Shown here in pieces: positions 63,567 to 64,000 of a DNA stretch of 64,000 bases. The notes below the pieces were generated by a model. It searched no databases. It worked only from the letters and a program-made list of their open reading frames with translations, and was not told where the DNA came from. Source of the stretch: Pyricularia pennisetigena (taxonomy: Eukaryota > Ascomycota > Sordariomycetes > Magnaporthales > Pyriculariaceae); the NCBI RefSeq assembly GCF_004337985.1, contig NC_043740.1:3347030-3411029 (forward strand), in the 5' to 3' direction. The translations under genes and the position numbers were made by a program. Numbering within the stretch: position 1 is the first letter of the stretch; the number at the start of each line of letters is the position of its first letter.

Positions 63567-63732
63567 TTTTCCCTTCGACTGCACTACGAACCCATCTCGT
63601 CCAACAGGGCTTATAGGCCAACTTACAAACCAAATACTTCTTTGCGGGAGGAAGCTCGAGGTGACCCTGAGTAAAGTTCTTGGCATACTCGTCGTTCTTC
63701 TCTGCCAGGTTCTGCTGGTTCGGAGTTGCCAT
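63046..63732 (-). CDS. Beta-class carbonic anhydrase (short form), two exons
   Basis: Exon 1 is 63732-63627 (35 codons plus one base), the intron is 63626-63450 (donor GTAAGT, acceptor AAAG) and exon 2 is 63449-63046, giving 169 residues. The join gives ELPPAKKYLVLTCMDARIDP. Zinc ligands are Cys38, His90 and Cys93 (VKHTGCGM), with the Asp40-Arg42 dyad in CMDAR; GDAHVIRNAGASARD and SQLLLGTREVLLV are family-typical. The short length fits the compact beta-CA branch without the long C-terminal extension. The enzyme interconverts CO2 and bicarbonate; no targeting peptide is seen, so cytosolic. The intron contains a T30 tract on the + strand (63536-63565). Confidence 0.93.
63536..63565. repeat. T30 homopolymer in the carbonic anhydrase intron
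   Basis: Pure T run on + (A30 on the coding strand) near the middle of the intron. Confidence 0.95.
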
Positions 63733-64000
63733 TTTGAGCGACGGTAATGATTATGTTATAAATAAACCAAACTGTTTGTTGTTGTATGTAGACTGAGTCG
63801 CGTCTTTGCAGCCAAGGCTTGCACCGACTCGGATCTGATCTTGACTAGCAACAAAGAAATAAAAAAGGCAGATGTGTATTAATAAAATAATATCGATATT
63901 AAAAAAAACAAAAAAAAAAAAACAAATAATCTGAACTTGGGGATCCAAAGGCCTCGGTCCCTCCGTGGAGTCAAATCAACCCCTCGCCAAGTCTTCAAGG
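63733..64000. promoter_or_regulatory. Carbonic anhydrase upstream region; no gene
   Basis: AT-rich with A-runs at 63901-63922. It probably holds the promoter of the minus-strand carbonic anhydrase. The window ends here. Confidence 0.4.

Overview
The window is nuclear DNA of a filamentous ascomycete (Pezizomycotina). I infer Sordariomycetes, possibly Magnaporthales, but that rank is not proven by the sequence. Supporting evidence: short GT-AG introns of about 80-200 bp, large intron-free ORFs for low-complexity proteins, a HET incompatibility gene, a WSC-domain cell-surface protein, a secreted GH43 glycosidase, a soluble fumarate reductase of the Osm1 type and a GPR1/FUN34-type acetate carrier. 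Genes are monocistronic, on both strands, and separated by 0.1-5.8 kb. I see no rRNA, tRNA, CRISPR array or intact transposon.

Layout. 1-14.6 kb: a giant disordered protein ending in a methyltransferase-like domain (+); a PAC4-type proteasome assembly chaperone (-) sharing a promoter with an N2227/carnosine N-methyltransferase-like gene (+); an SDR oxidoreductase (-); a Tho1/CIP29-like SAP protein (-); and a small acidic hypothetical gene with one predicted intron (-). 15.6-25.9 kb: a secreted Pro/Ala/Ser-rich WSC protein (-) whose WSC domain is cut by one in-frame TAG; ribosomal protein uS5/RPS2 with three exons (-); a secreted GH43 enzyme (+); a stand-alone HET-domain protein (+). 26.7-37.6 kb: a doubtful small Lys/Cys ORF; an acetate-transporter-family gene (+) tail to tail with fumarate reductase (-); a single-pass membrane protein (-); and a disordered hypothetical protein (-). 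37.6-43.5 kb is a 5.8-kb gap with no convincing gene. 43.5-64 kb: an EEP-fold hydrolase (-), a secreted alpha/beta hydrolase (+), a protein with an RVxF PP1-docking-like motif (+), a 1967-residue Dbl-homology/PH-like protein (+), a nuclear-looking protein with two perfect copies of a histone H3 N-terminal motif (+), and a short beta-carbonic anhydrase (-).

The most unusual protein is the gene at 61151-62923. It carries the octapeptide RTKQTARK (H3 residues 2-9) twice. Six of the eight codons differ synonymously between the copies, so the peptide, rather than only the DNA, looks conserved. It also has three consensus SUMO-acceptor motifs and a SAP-like N-terminus, which points to a chromatin-directed histone mimic. 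The second strong anomaly is the amber codon inside the WSC domain, followed by 331 open codons in the same frame. The third is a window-wide abundance of poly(A)/poly(T) runs, ten of them at least 20 bp and up to 47 bp, all outside coding sequence.

Functionally the genes are a mix of housekeeping (proteasome assembly, ribosome, mRNP, carbonic anhydrase), cell surface and secretion (WSC, GH43, esterase), non-self recognition (HET) and signalling (GEF-like, PP1-docking). There is no obvious biosynthetic cluster.
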